In this document: piece by piece, positions 10,822 to 23,905 of the stretch
Layout of the letters: the number at the start of each line of letters is the position of its first letter
Position numbering within the stretch: the stretch's first letter is position 1
Assembly (NCBI GenBank): GCA_947561585.1
Contig: CANNZV010002342.1
Location: 24 to 64,023 of the forward strand
Source: Caprella mutica
Taxonomy: Eukaryota; Arthropoda; Malacostraca; Amphipoda; Caprellidae
Direction of reading: 5' to 3'
DNA length: 64,000 bases
Position numbers and translations under genes: made by a program
Notes under the pieces: model-generated
Database searches by the model: none
What the model saw: the letters and a program-made list of their open reading frames with translations, nothing else
Told to the model about the DNA's origin: nothing

Positions 10822-13135
10822 CGTGTACTTCATATAGCACACACTCTCCCTTCACGAGTACTTCATATAGCACACACTCTCCCTTCACGAGTACTTCATA
10901 TAGCACACACTCTCCCTTCACGAGTACTTCATATAGCACACACTCTCCCTTCACGAGTACTTCATATAGCACACACTCTCCCTTCACGAGTACTTCATAT
11001 AGCACACACTCTCCCTTCACGAGTACTTCATATAGCACACACTCTCCCTTCACGAGTACTTCATATAGCACACACTCTCCCTTCACGAGTACTTCATATA
11101 GTACACACTCTCCCTTCACGAGTACTTCATATAGCACACACTCTCCCTTCACGAGTACTTCATATAGCACACACTCTCCCTTCACGAGTACTTCATATAG
11201 CACACACTCTCCCTTCACGAGTACTTCATATAGCACACACTCTCCCTTCACGAGTACTTCATATAGCACACACTCTCCCTTCACGAGTACTTCATATAGC
11301 ACACACTCTCCCTTCACGAGTACTTCATATAGCACACACTCTCCCTTCACAAGTACTTCATATAGCGCACACTCTCCCTTCACAAGTACTTCATATAGCA
11401 CACACTCTCCCTTCACAAGTACTTCATATAGCGCACACTCTCCCTTCACAAGTACTTCATATAGCACACACTCTCCCTTCACAAGTACTTCATATAGCAC
11501 ACACTCTCCCTTCACGAGTACTTCATATAGCACACACTCTCCCTTCACGAGTACTTCATATAGTACACACTCTCCCTTCACGAGTACTTCATATAGCACA
11601 CACTCTCCCTTCACGAGTACTTCATATAGCACACACTCTCCTTTCACGAGTACTTCATATAGCACACACTCTCCCTTCACAAGTACTTCATATAGCGCAC
11701 ACTCTCCCTTCACAAGTACTTCATATAGCGCACACTCTCCCTTCACAAGTACTTCATATAGCACACACTCTCCCTTCACAAGTACTTCATATAGCGCACA
11801 CTCTCCCTTCACAAGTACTTCATATAGCACACACTCTCCCTTCACAAGTACTTCATATAGCGCACACTCTCCCTTCACGAGTACCCCATATAGCGCACAC
11901 TCTCCCTTCACAAGTACTTCATATAGCGCACACTCTCACTTCACGAGTACTTCATATAGCACACACTCTCCCTTCACGAGTACTTCATATAGTACACACT
12001 CTCCCTTCACGAGTACTTCATATAGCACACACTCTCCCTTCACGAGTACTTCATATAGCACACACTCTCCTTTCACGAGTACTTCATATAGCACACACTC
12101 TCCCTTCACAAGTACTTCATATAGCGCACACTCTCCCTTCACAAGTACTTCATATAGCGCACACTCTCCCTTCACAAGTACTTCATATAGCACACACTCT
12201 CCCTTCACAAGTACTTCATATAGCGCACACTCTCACTTCACAAGTACTTCATATAGCACACACTCTCCCTTCACAAGTACTTCATATAGCGCACACTCTC
12301 CCTTCACGAGTACCCCATATAGCGCACACTCTCCCTTCACAAGTACTTCATATAGCGCACACTCTCACTTCACGAGTACCTCATATAGCACACACTCTCC
12401 CTTCACAAGTACTTCATATAGCGCACACTCTCTCTTCACGAGTGCCCCATATAGCGCACACTCTCCCTTCACGAGTACTTCATATAGCGCACACTCTCAC
12501 TTCACGAGTACCTCATATAGCACACACTCTCCCTTCACAAGTACTTCATATAGCGCACACTCTCACTTCACGAGTACCTCATATAGCACACACTCTCCCT
12601 TCACGAGTACCTCATATAGCGCACACTCTCCCTTCACGAGTACCTCATATAGCACACACTCTCCCTTCACGAGTACCTCATATAGCACACACTCTCCCTT
12701 CACGAGTACCTCATATAGCACACACTCTCCCTTCACGAGTATCTCATATAGCACACAATCTCCCTTCACGAGTACTTCATATAGCACACACTCTCCCTTC
12801 ACAAGTACTTCATATAGCGCACACTCTCCCTTCACGAGTATCTCATATAGCGCACACTCTCCCTTCACGAGTACCTCATATAGCACACACTCTCCCTTCA
12901 CGAGTACCTCATATAGCACACACTCTCCCTTCACGAGTATCTCATATAGCACACAATCTCCCTTCACGAGTACTTCATATAGCACACACTCTCCCTTCAC
13001 GAGTATCTCATATAACACACACTCTCTCTTCACGAGAACCTCATGTAGCGCATACTGTTCCTTCACGAGTACCTCATATAGCGCAAATATTCTCTTCACG
13101 AGTGCTCCATGTAGCGCATCCCCCTCTTCACGCGT
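10822..13135. repeat. 33-bp minisatellite (~70 copies) with 429-bp higher-order duplication
   Basis: A 33-bp unit containing 'cttcatatagcacacactct' is repeated about 70 times. Most variation is cacac/cgcac, cgag/caag and ctt/cct/ccc. Rare variants recur exactly 429 bp (13 units) apart: 'cctttcac' at 11640 and 12069, and 'accccat' at 11883 and 12312. A 13-unit block was therefore duplicated. The unit is 11 codons long and stop-free in more than one frame on both strands. This gives an 823-residue plus frame (10770-13241; Ser/Thr-rich 11-mer) and minus frames of 387, 197 and 90 residues (Val-Lys-Gly-Glu-Cys type). None has non-repeat domains or splice support, so I annotate repeat rather than gene. 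Copies near 13000-13135 are the most decayed. Confidence 0.95.
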
Positions 13136-15764
13136 GTTCAATAAAGTGCGCTTCACAACTCTAAAACAGTCGCGACTGAAATCAAAACGACGAACAAATT
13201 GCTTTAATTGTTCACAACTGGAAATGAAGGTGCGGACTTAGGCAATTTAAGATGAAGAGAATTGGTAGGAAGTATTTAGGAATGAAAGCAAGGTTGGCTT
13301 CACATAATATAGAATTTGTACATCAAAATGGAGGCTGAATTTTGAAGGGAAATGAAGCTCAAGATCATGTGTTTTAAAAGAGAGAGTTGCATACATCAAC
13401 TTCGAATATATTTGCTTAATTAGCTTACTTGGAATTAAGTATGTTAATTATAATATAAATTAATTTATTCATTGTTATATACAACATGGAAGTGACATTT
13501 TCTATAATCAACCCTTTAATCCACAAGAAATGTTGTAGGCCACAATAAATATTTCGGAATGATTAAGATTATATACATCACCTTAATCAAGATTATTTTT
13601 TTAAAAATCAAATATCATTTGGGATAAACTTTGAGTCCATGGTTCAATGTTTGTTCGCCTCATATCGCTAGAATATGATTGTATGAACTAAATAAAGACA
13701 TAGTTTGATGTTTTTCTAATTTTCTCCCCATAGGACTGTGGTTGTTAGAGGGCTAAGAACAGTACAATTATTACCTAACTGCATGCATTAATAATAATCT
13801 TTACAATAAACTTCTCACACAGTGTAATATTGATGAGAGAGAAAAATCCACATTGTAAAGTGTGGCCCCATCCCAATTTTCTTTGTGGGTACTTAGGGCA
13901 GACTGGGTTCATAGGTCATAATTTTGGTAAATTAAATGGACTCACAGAAGGGTTGCTACGTGTACTTTTCGGTATATTGCGTTGGTTAAATATTCTCTCA
14001 TGTTACTAATTATAGCACCACATGCAATCTACAGGCATTCAACTCAGGTTTTTATCAATGATATACTATATAGAATGGAATATAATTCACATGAGAGCAT
14101 AAAAACATATTTAAACAAGGGTCATTAAATCACCAAGTACAATGACTTATTTTTATAGGAAAGAAAGTCTGACGATCATCAAAGAGTGTCTCGTAGTTTC
14201 TGTATCAGCATTTATGTCGATATGTTAATAAATGACAGACAATTAATGTAGTTCAGATATTGGAGACTTTGAAGAGGGATACTTGGAATGATGTATTCTC
14301 TATCTAAATCATAACTAGAAAGAAAAGAAGAGGATTAAGATGGGGTCATAGATAACCATCTTTATGGCATTTTTTTTTTCTGGCTGAGTACAAGAAAAGA
14401 AGATCAAAGTCAACTTGTATATCACTGTCATACAAAAAGTCTCCATTATTTTTTAACTTATAAGAGATATTAATAATTGAACAAATTAGACCAGGATATT
14501 ACACATATTGTTTTTGACTATATTGAAACTGATGCTTTTTTCAAATTCTGACACAACGAAAATTGAAATAATAATGACATCACAAATCCTGATTCAATAT
14601 CACATTCAGCTGTAATCAAATTAACTTTAATAGTCTTACGTGTTTCATTTATGTTGACCAAAATTCAAAATCTGAATCAGGGCTTTTCTCAGCTCTAAAT
14701 AATAACGGGGCTCTGAATCACCGTATCTCTCTGCATTCATAATCGAAAACACTGTCGAAGTTGCTCAGTTTCCCTGTAAGTACGCTCTAGTTGCGTAGGT
14801 ATTCGCGAAGTCTGTCTAATTGCAATAACAAACTCGGTAGCTCTTGCTCTTCTCGGTTCAGTAGGTCATTGTAGAGGCATTCAACCGGATTACAACTTCC
14901 AATTGGAATGTCTAATTAAAATACCTATTCCAAGTTTGTTTGGTCATGCAGCTGATCCCTTTCGGAAAACAGTGGGAAATGTTTTCGATTATATGTTTTT
15001 CTTGTAATTAGGATGAACAGTTGACAAACAAAAAACACCGATGAATTGAAGAGGAAAATGAAGAGTTGATGATGGATGAAGCAAACTAGCCATCCTTCCA
15101 ACAATCTAAGTCCTGGTAGTTGAAGAGCGTGACCCAATAATTCTCATCCTGCATAACTTTAAGTAGAGTTGAAAATTGACTAACATGCTGTGAATTACAG
15201 GGACATGATTCTATCCAAATTACAACAGTGCATGACCCAATCACGACCACTTATCTTCCATTCCATCCACCGTTATAAGTAATGAACTAAATACTTAAGA
15301 ACTACACACCAGTCTGTTTTATATCATCATTTTCAATGTTAATAATTATATATTCAATTATATTTAAAACCTGTATACAAGTTACCAATCTCCATTAATA
15401 GTATTCTTTTTATTATTATTGCTATTTGATAACTCTCAATGAGTTAGATTATCGTTCTCATGAGATAATCAATCATTCTAATTCTAATTATCTTCTCAGG
15501 AAGATAAATAAATTATAGTAATAAACTTGAAGAAATTGATGATTTCTATTGCCGTTGAATGAATTTGTTCAATGGATAAATTAATATTTTTTGCTTTCCA
15601 TCAGAATATTAATATTTATCTACTCGATTTTTGATCAAATTGATCTAACATAGTCTTGATCAGATTAGTTGGAAAACCTTCATTATTTTGTGATTGTTTT
15701 CAATTGATCTAAAAAATTTCACCCTAGCCACATCTGTATATTTGAGATAAACTAATTTTGATCA
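13136..15764. other. intergenic, no gene seen
   Basis: Mostly unremarkable AT-rich DNA. A somewhat less AT-rich patch at 14690-14900 holds no open frame with acceptable splice sites. The 70-residue minus frame at 15137-14925 has no recognised domain. Confidence 0.5.
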
Positions 15765-16279
15765 ATAAACTCTTATGAGTTTGACTATTAGAAATATACG
15801 GGATTGTTTGACCGTGGCAAAAAAACACATTTCTTATTTATGAACCTACATTAGAGTATTTTTAAAAGTTGTTAGTTTAGATTCTAAACTAATGCATACC
15901 AAATTTCAAGTAAAAATATTGAACATATAAGGAGAAATAAATACATAGGTATGTAAGACATTGGCAACTGAGAGAGCAGAGCTGTGAGTGTCTATACTCC
16001 ATGAGAGTATGGCCAAAATCATGCAAATAGGCTAACCAAACTACATTTCTTCGTTGCCACACGTCACAACAGAACAATTAATTCCATAATTTCAAGTGGT
16101 TTAAAATGATTTACAGCGATAGCTAAATATATGTTGATTTTTAAATACAAAAATATATTTGTTATTTATGAAGGAACAGAGTCAAGAAAGGCCAGTAAAT
16201 TTAAAGGAAGGGCATGAAAGATATAAAGTATTTTAAAAAGATGTGGCTAGAAAACACACGTCAAACTCATTAGGGTTAA
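15765..16279 (-). mobile_element. CCCTAATGAG-family MITE (decayed copy)
   Basis: The right end is 'cacacgtcaaactcattagggttaa', with TTAA at 16276-16279. The left end is degenerate ('ctcttatgagtttgac' at about 15770). The interior carries the family blocks on the minus strand ('gagcagagctgtgag', 'gccacacgtcac', 'ggccagtaaattta'). Half of the internal palindrome is lost. No protein is encoded; the 62-residue minus frame (16077-15889) is element body. Confidence 0.83.
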
Positions 16280-19200
16280 TATAGGTTGTAATTTATTGTT
16301 ACAATATTTATTTTATATTTCCTATTTTAAATAGCTAATGATAGAAGGTGTATTTATCACAAACAATATATTATTTGAAATGTTGACACTGTCTGTCGTA
16401 CCCAATCGTTTACTCGAAACGCAGATTGTTCAAGTAAGCGAGAGAAAGGGATGTATGTGGTAAAGAGATCCTTCATACTATTTGCAGTTCAAACAAAGTC
16501 TCATTAGAAGTGTGAATTTATTTTATAAAGCTCAATTATACAAATTCGAAGAAATTAGGTATAGTTTTAACAGGTTCTATAGGGAGATCACACTGCTTGA
16601 AAATTCCAGTGATGGAAATTTCCGCCGCATAAAAAAGATCCCATCCACACACTGTAATATATCTGGTTTGAAATTAAATGAGTTTTTTGTTAACATCCTA
16701 ACAGTTAAATCGTTCATAAATTATAAATAGGTTATGAAATGTCATCCTCTGTCACAATTAACATTTGACTATTTTGTAACTATTTCTTATTTCAAGTAAC
16801 TTCTCCCGTATAATATTTCAATATTGCCCCCTTCCCAAATATGAACCGCTATCCTAACCTTGCAGATCCAACATTTCATCACATCATTCCACTAAATCTA
16901 AAATAAAATAGGAGAGACTGGAGTAACTTCAGTTATATATACTGTTTGATTTTTCAAGATGGTGTAAATTTCCACTGGTTGAATTTAACGCTAGTGATAA
17001 TATCTCAGTGGAACTTCCCGCGGGTGAATTTTCCGCTGTGGAATTTACCGACAAGTATGAATCCAAGTTCTGTAGCTTTCACTTCCGACAGGTCATGGTA
17101 CCCAGGGGGTTAATTCTAGTAGACTTATCTCTCTTCGTTTGATGAAGAGCGAACCATTACCTAATGAAATAATCAGTAAAAGTACTAACCAATATGTAGT
17201 ACCTATACTCTATTGATGATTGAAATTAGTATATAGAAAAGTGCATATACATTGACAAGGAATGATGCATTCATTAAACATTTTAGCAGAAAATGTTGTC
17301 TAGAATTATCTTATATAATATAAAAGGATACATTTAGCAATTTATTTATTTGTTTCGGAACAACAACGTCTATAATCGTATTATATTGTCAGCGGAGCAC
17401 AATGCAAAGGTAATGAACTGACAATAATCGTAATGAACGTAATAACATTTTCATTTTGAAGGCCATTAAAAAAATACATACAGAATTTGAGGAAATTAAT
17501 TAGTGACTATAATCCTATTATAACTTGACATATCCAATAATTTTTTTTTTATTATTATAAGGTGATTTACTAATTACGTTTTAACAAATCAGAATTATAC
17601 AGCGTACGACTAAAGAAAATATAAAGAAAGTACTTGACGAAACAGACGAAAAATAAAGTGGCTGCATGAACAAAGTCACCTATTACCTTTCGGGTGACTT
17701 AATGTTCATTGGTGCAGAAAAGCTACTCCGTGAATACAATTACTTACCAAGGAAAGTCACAAAACACCAAAGACTGCTTTCACGGATGGAAGAGGAAATG
17801 AAGGGGTGACACTACAGGAAGTGTACGAGTCTACCTAACACAAAAGCGTCAGATATCATAGGTAAAGTATACTAATCAGGTGCTAACTGGCTGACTGTAT
17901 TTCAAAATAAGAAATATATAAGAAATAAAGCTCTCAAAATATATATCAAGGACTTTAAAATTTAAAAAAATATTGATTACTGGATAACTTGTTTCGGATA
18001 GAATATTTGCTCTAGTAAATAATATTTAGGCTGGGTAAGCTATCTCTTGAAGATGAGGATTTATCAAAACAAATAGAAAAAATGAAAATAAATTCTTGTG
18101 GCATCATATACTTTAGCTGTACGAATGTAAACCTTATATATAAATTGAGGTATTCCGGTAGATTTTCGGAAATCGAACTCCTATTCTCTTAAAGCAACTA
18201 GAATATTAGGGCTTTAGTATTGAATATCATTCGCTAGATTCTATTCCTATGTATATAATATGGTATTTTCTCAATAATTTACCTTTCCATTTCCACTCGA
18301 AAAACCAAATCCCGTTAGCCTTTTCCAAAGTGTCTATAAGAAATAAAAATAGAGAGAGGGAAAAATCTGAGTGGAGTATTGTACATGTAGGTAAGTCATC
18401 GCGTGGCCATTACTGTGTCCGGTTTATCTGCCCTCACCATGCGAACTGCCAATATCTATTGCCAGGATGCTTCCCTCACATTCTTTGACCCTCTTTGTCG
18501 GTTGAAACCGTCTGTGTGTTTATGGCGTATAAACACTGGGGCAGAATAGAATGAAATGCTAAATGGGGTTATAAAAGAACTACTACGAGGAGAATTAAAT
18601 AATAAATCTCATTTTTACTCAAACTTTTTATGTTTACGCAGCTCGTATTATGAGTATTATATTTATTCAAGATTTAAATTATGCAATTCTCCAAGAAGAA
18701 TTCATACAAAATTCTCTCAGTAGTTCCTTCATGCAATGAATAAACTATTGTGGTAATATTTATCGTGTAAGGTTAAAGAGAATATTCCTTTTAGACACAA
18801 TAGAATATTTCCTGAATGACCAAACGTGCAATCTATTATTGACAGATCGTCTACTATTGTCGATCACGACATATTATATTGATAGTACGCTACTAAAAAT
18901 TGGACTTCTCGTCAGGTATTTAGAGATAAATTAAAATTGAATTCGCGTTGAATAGTTGAACGTAGTGAATTATTAATCATTTATGGTAGATTATAATGAC
19001 CGACCAGGAATCTCATGCAACTGTTTGAGGATCTGTTAAATTCATTTAAAATCCTGTAGAAATATTTATGAACAATAATCGTAAAATATTGATTCTAGCT
19101 GGTAAGATACTATACGTATTTCGTTTCCAGCAGGTACATCGATTATTTTTTAATAATATAGAAATCAGAGAGAGTTTTAATTTTCCTCAATAAATTTCCA

Positions 19201-19639
19201 TATTGAAAGAGATTTGAAGATATGAATATTTATTGAGTGGGAAATTTTACACTTAAATTTTGAATCATGTTTAATAGTATCGTATCTATACATAAAATAT
19301 AGTAACAGAAAATACTTCTAATGTCTCTATGAACTTCAAACTCCTGAGGCTAAGAAGTAAGAATTGCGACCATTTTTCTATATCTTTGAAGTTCCGAGGG
19401 CTAGCATATCAATAAGTTATTTCCGTACATTGTTCCAAAGAAAGATTAAAATAAGTAGGAACGAAAAGCAACATCAAAACTCCTCTATTATCTTTAGAAG
19501 ATTAAACTTCTGGTTTTCACCACAAAAGTTAGCTCCCCGAAGGGATTTCGAGGTTAGCATCAAATTGAGTACCAAAAAACGACTGAACTTTGTTGAGGCG
19601 TCCGAGAAAATATTGAGTTTGCTTTGTACAGCTTAAAAA
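16280..19639. other. intergenic, no supported gene
   Basis: It includes a cluster of GTGGAATTTACCG-like motifs at 16965-17060, related to 5728-5852. A less AT-rich patch at 18360-18540 contains a good donor-like GTAGGTAAGT on the plus strand (near 18390), but no matching upstream exon with a recognised product was found. Confidence 0.45.
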
Positions 19640-20395
19640 AGGTATTGGTTACAACTGAAGGAAAATGAATGGTGTAAACTGTTATACAATATACAGGAAC
19701 TGTTACAAGACCTCTTAAATGATGGTAGTTGCCACTATACTTTACAAATGTGCGGTGTACACCGTTATACATGAACTGTTAAAATAGCTTATAAATGATT
19801 TACGATGTTACTACTGTATGCAAACGGTGTAAACCTTAGCTTATAAATAATGTATGCTGTTATACATGAACTGTTACAGTAGCTTGTAAATAATGATATA
19901 AACTGTTATACATGAACTGTTACAGTAGCTTGTAAATAATGATATAAACTGTTATACATGAACTGTTACAGTAGCTTATAAATAATGATATAAACTGTTA
20001 TACATGAACTGTTACAGTAGCTTATAAATAATGATATAAACTGTTATACATGAACTGTTACAGTAGCTTATAAATAATGATATAAACTGTTATACATGAA
20101 CTGTTACAGTAGCTTATAAATAATGATATAAACTGTTATACATGAACTGTTACAGTAGCTTATAAATAATGATATAAACTGTTATACATGAACTGTTACA
20201 GTAGCTTATAAATAATGATATAAACTGTTATACATGAACTGTTACAATAGCTTGTAAATAATGATATAAACTGTTATACATGAACTGTTACAGTAGCTTA
20301 TAAATAATGTATGCTGTTATACATGAACTGTTACAATTACTTATAAATAATGAATGCTGTTATACATGAACTGTTAAATAATATATGCTGTTACT
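19640..20395. repeat. 46-bp tandem repeat
   Basis: About ten near-identical copies of a 46-bp unit (containing 'tgttatacatgaactgttac') occupy 19880-20310. Progressively diverged copies with length changes lie on both flanks. Confidence 0.94.
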
Positions 20396-20924
20396 ATGTT
20401 GTACAAATGATGTACTAATTTGCAAGCGAATACATAGCGGATAATTACAGAAATTAGTCGCTGTACTACGATAAAACATGCCAATTATCATTGACTTCGT
20501 ATCACAAGTTAACACAGTGTTCTTTTCAGTAATTGATGCTCTTTAGGACCGTAATAACATTATTCTCTGGCTGGAAAATGTTATAAAGATCTTTTTATGG
20601 TGACTACTAAATTGCAGCAGAACATTAGCTGCCTGTAGTACTCGCCAGGGGCACGGATTATCTGCTTGCTGCGCCTATCTGAGTTGCAGAATGGAGCATT
20701 TAGGATTAAACCGCTTCTTTGGTTGATGCTATTTAGTGTCTGTTGCTGTGATTTTTTAACGGCTATATTTAAATTTGTTTTTTGTGAATGTCAAATGATT
20801 TTATTAGGCTGGCACCTCTTATGCTAGAAATCAAAATGTTAATACCACTAAGAATATAGATTTGAAATATTGGTCCTTGCGGATAAGTTTTTTTTAGGGA
20901 TATTTTTTTTACGGTTTCTAACAC
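20396..20924. other. intergenic, nothing recognised
   Basis: No gene or repeat end recognised. Confidence 0.5.
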
Positions 20925-21235
20925 ATTGATTGGCTATGGAGGTTGATCAATAGGTATAAAGGAGGCTGTTCCGTCCCCCTCCCCACTTATGATCCACCTT
21001 GCCAGGTTTTTAAAAAAACGTGCTTTGTGCAGTACAACATAAATAATAGCGGACACAACAAATTACATTATAGCCATCTATATTAAGAGTCTCGAAGTTC
21101 TTTCTATATCAAATGTAATTTAATTCAACTAATATGTTATGCAAGGAAGAGGAGCCAACAGTGGGCGGAGCACTAACGGTTTTCTGCTCCGCCCCCGTTT
21201 GGCTCCTCCTCCTTGCCAACCAATCAGAGAAGATA
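20925..21235 (-). mobile_element. dispersed repeat family K, copy 1 (inverted)
   Basis: Reverse-complemented, it aligns along its length with 50470-50725: 'ggcaaggaggaggagc', 'tttgttg(t)atccgc', 'gttgtactgcaca' and a 'caatctccatag..caatca'-like end. A third partial copy is at 53280-53500, with fragments at 22640-22700 and 29085-29200. No transposase, and superfamily not determined. It carries the GC-rich hairpin at 21141-21216. Confidence 0.75.
21141..21216. other. GC-rich hairpin, 32-bp arms
   Basis: The arms 21141-21172 and 21185-21216 are inverted copies with about four mismatches around a 12-bp loop, outer end GCAAGG and inner end GGAGCA. It is unusually GC-rich for this window. The homologous region at ~50480-50515 retains only one arm. 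Confidence 0.85.
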
Positions 21236-22027
21236 TAACGTTAAAAACATTATCATAAGAACAATGGGATGGAAGAATTGTATCGATAGAAATTTATGCG
21301 GTAGATACAGTATCTTAAAAACCATATGTGCTGTTTACTATATTTAAAAAATTTATACGAAATAAACATAACCTTTTGGGCACACCGATTTTAATACTTT
21401 AAAATTCATTTTTGCATATCAGTGTACTTGTGAAGTTCATAATAAAATAGGTTAAAAAATAACAGCGATTGTGCAATTTAACTCTAGTTCTGAGCCTTAA
21501 AAGTAGACGTAAAGTGTTCTTATTATCCATATCATCTCCAAGCACAAGCCCTTTCCACCAATATTATTTTACCCTAAAGAATTACATAATATATCAAAGT
21601 AAGATTGGCTTCAGTACTTGCAAAGAATTCCATGAATATCTAACAAGCAGTATAATCTTTTTTGATGTATAAGGCATTATAATCTTTTGTGAAGTAACAG
21701 TCGGTTTATTGTACATAATAAGGGTGTTTGATTTAATGAAGCCATTAACTGGAGTAATTGGTGCTTCAGTTGCTTGGTTCGTATGTGTGGGCGATACAGA
21801 AACTTTCTTCCAATCGATGCGATAAGATGTAAACCAATGGGTAGAGAAACGATATGGAAAGTTTACTCAATTGACTACTATGAGAGATGAACTGAGAAAA
21901 GTATAGGTACAACTCAATCTGATGCACACAGGATTACCAAATTAAGCATATCAGATTTGTTTCCAAATCAAGATACTTAAATGAATCAGATGTAATTTTG
22001 ATGAACTTAAGTGTTTCAGAATTTGGA
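21236..22027. other. intergenic, no gene seen
   Basis: The 67-residue plus frame at 21469-21672 has no recognised domain. 'aacttaagtgtttcag'-type motifs near 21960-22020 lead into the hairpin that follows. Confidence 0.45.
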
Positions 22028-22130
22028 AAGTGTTTCAGTTCGATGCACTTTAGTATGTCAGCTATAACTACTTTATCATTTCAACGAAGGATGATTTTAA
22101 AATACTAAAGTGCATCGAACTGAAGCACTT
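22028..22130. other. near-perfect hairpin, 29-bp arms
   Basis: The left arm 22028-22056 and right arm 22102-22130 are inverted repeats with a single mismatch in 29, separated by 45 bp. The arm includes TTCGATGCACTTTAGTAT. Diverged versions of the same motif occur just right of it (22140-22240, 'ctttagtgcatc', 'cacttcagtgcatcag'), so the region holds at least four related copies. It could be a small foldback element or a transcribable hairpin; the sequence alone does not decide. Confidence 0.9.
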
Positions 22131-23157
22131 TAAAGCTCTTGAAATACTTTAGTGCATCCGAACAATAGTTTGGTGAGCTTAAGTGTCTCGCTTTAGACAC
22201 GAAGCATACAGGGTAAACTCGAAACACTTCAGTGCATCAGAAACTGTCTGAGTGTGGTCAGTGTTAGGTACGTTACAGTCAGTCAGTGTTTGTTTGATCT
22301 TTGCCGTGAAATTATGATTGCCGTTCATTGGTTTTCTTTCGGGAATTTCAATCGGAGAAGAAAAACCATTATACAGCATGCGCTGATTCGAAGAAAATAC
22401 AATAGTAATTTAGCAGAAATTAAAAATGCTCTTTGTCAATAGTATGGTATTTGTCATTTCTAGAAAAATATATCCTGATGGTATAATTAATCTATTAAAA
22501 TTAATTTATTAATATTTATTAATTCCAGATGTAATTAATTTATTAAAAGATAATTATTTTGTTTAGTTTGCCATAAAAGGCCAGTTTTCTCTCTAGCGAA
22601 CTAGTTGAAGTTCACTATTAAGGAATTATACTTAACAATCATGAACTGAGCAGTACAACAAGTTTGCGGATACAACAAACTACATTACGGCTTCATATTA
22701 AAACATTAAATAAATAATATGTAGTTGTGGGCCTTTCTTTCATTTGTTGGCTTTTATATATGTGTGTGTGGTTATTTCTTTGGGGCTTTTATAGCTGCTT
22801 TTTTTTCATTGTTGGCATTTTTACTCGAGGACAATTTTCCAGTAAAATATTTTGGTGTGTATTGTAGTTCCAGTCAGCAAATAATACATTTCTATCCTAT
22901 ATAATTATTTAATCAAACAAAACGAAATCTGTCTCACAAATACAAATTGAATTGCCAACAATTTAATTAGTTTAATTTTATAACAAAAGAATTAGATCCA
23001 ACTAAAGCAAAATAAAATTCTTTACAATAGATGGAACAATAGGAAACAGTGGGAGATATTCAGAGACTCGGGTTATAAACTAAAACAAAGCAGTCACATA
23101 ATAGGATGATAAAAACTTTCATTGATTAATAATAGAAAAATATTTACAATCATCATC
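22131..23157. other. intergenic, contains family K fragment
   Basis: A short family K fragment lies at about 22640-22700 ('gcagtacaacaagtttgcggatacaacaaac'-like). The overlapping 62-66 residue frames near 22180-22440 are not convincing genes. Confidence 0.45.
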
Positions 23158-23905
23158 TCCCCCTCATTCTACACACAATAGAGAGTAATCATCCCCCTCA
23201 TTGTACACTCAATAGAGAGGGTTTAACCCCCTCACTCTACACTCAATAGAGAGGGTTTAACCCCCTCACTCTACACTCAATAGAGAGGATTTATCCCCCT
23301 CATTCTACACTCAATAGAGAGGATTTATTCCCCTCATTCTACACTCAATAGAGAGGATTTATTCCCCTCATTGTACACTCAATAGAGAGGGTTTATCCCC
23401 CTCATTTTACACACAATAGAGAGGGATCATCCCCCTCATTGTACACTCAATAGAGAGGGATTATCCCCCTCATTGTACACTCAATAGAGAGGGATTATCC
23501 CCCTCATTGTACACTCAATACAGAGGGTTTATTCCCCTCATTCTACACTCAATAGAGAGGGTTTATTCCCCTCATTCTACACTCAAAATAGAGGGTTTAT
23601 CTCCCTCATTCTTAACACTATAGAGAGGGTTTATCCCCCTCATTCTACACTCAATAGAGAGTGTTTATCCCCTTCACTCTACACTCAATAGAGAGGGTTT
23701 ATCCCCCTCATTCTACACTCAATAGAGAGTGTTTATCCCCCTCACTCTACACTCAATAGAGAGGGTTTATCCCCCTCACTCTACACTCAATAGAGAGAAA
23801 TCATCCCTCTCATTTTACACTCAATATAAAGAGGGACAATTCCCCCCATTTTACACCAAATAGAAAGACATGCTACCACTCATTCTACACTCAATATAGA
23901 GAGGG
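23158..23905. repeat. 34-bp tandem repeat (~22 copies)
   Basis: The unit contains 'ctacactcaatagagagggt' with period 34 bp. Copies vary at several positions (ttctac/ttgtac, gggtttat/gggattat) and decay towards the right end. Confidence 0.94.

Noticed and set aside
10770..13241. 823-residue plus-strand frame
   Set aside because: Almost entirely the 33-bp repeat. Minus frames over the same DNA are equally open, and there is no domain, signal peptide or splice evidence.
14925..15137. 70-residue minus-strand frame with hydrophobic stretch
   Set aside because: No domain, no splice context and no repeated occurrence. Within expectation for random AT-rich DNA.
18360..18540. Possible exon with donor GTAGGTAAGT (plus), or on the minus strand ending before GGTGAGG
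   Set aside because: Splice-like signals exist, but the short translations match no family I recognise and no partner exon was found.
23158..23905. CRISPR-like regular repeats
   Set aside because: Units are directly adjacent 34-bp tandem copies with no unique spacers, in eukaryotic DNA.
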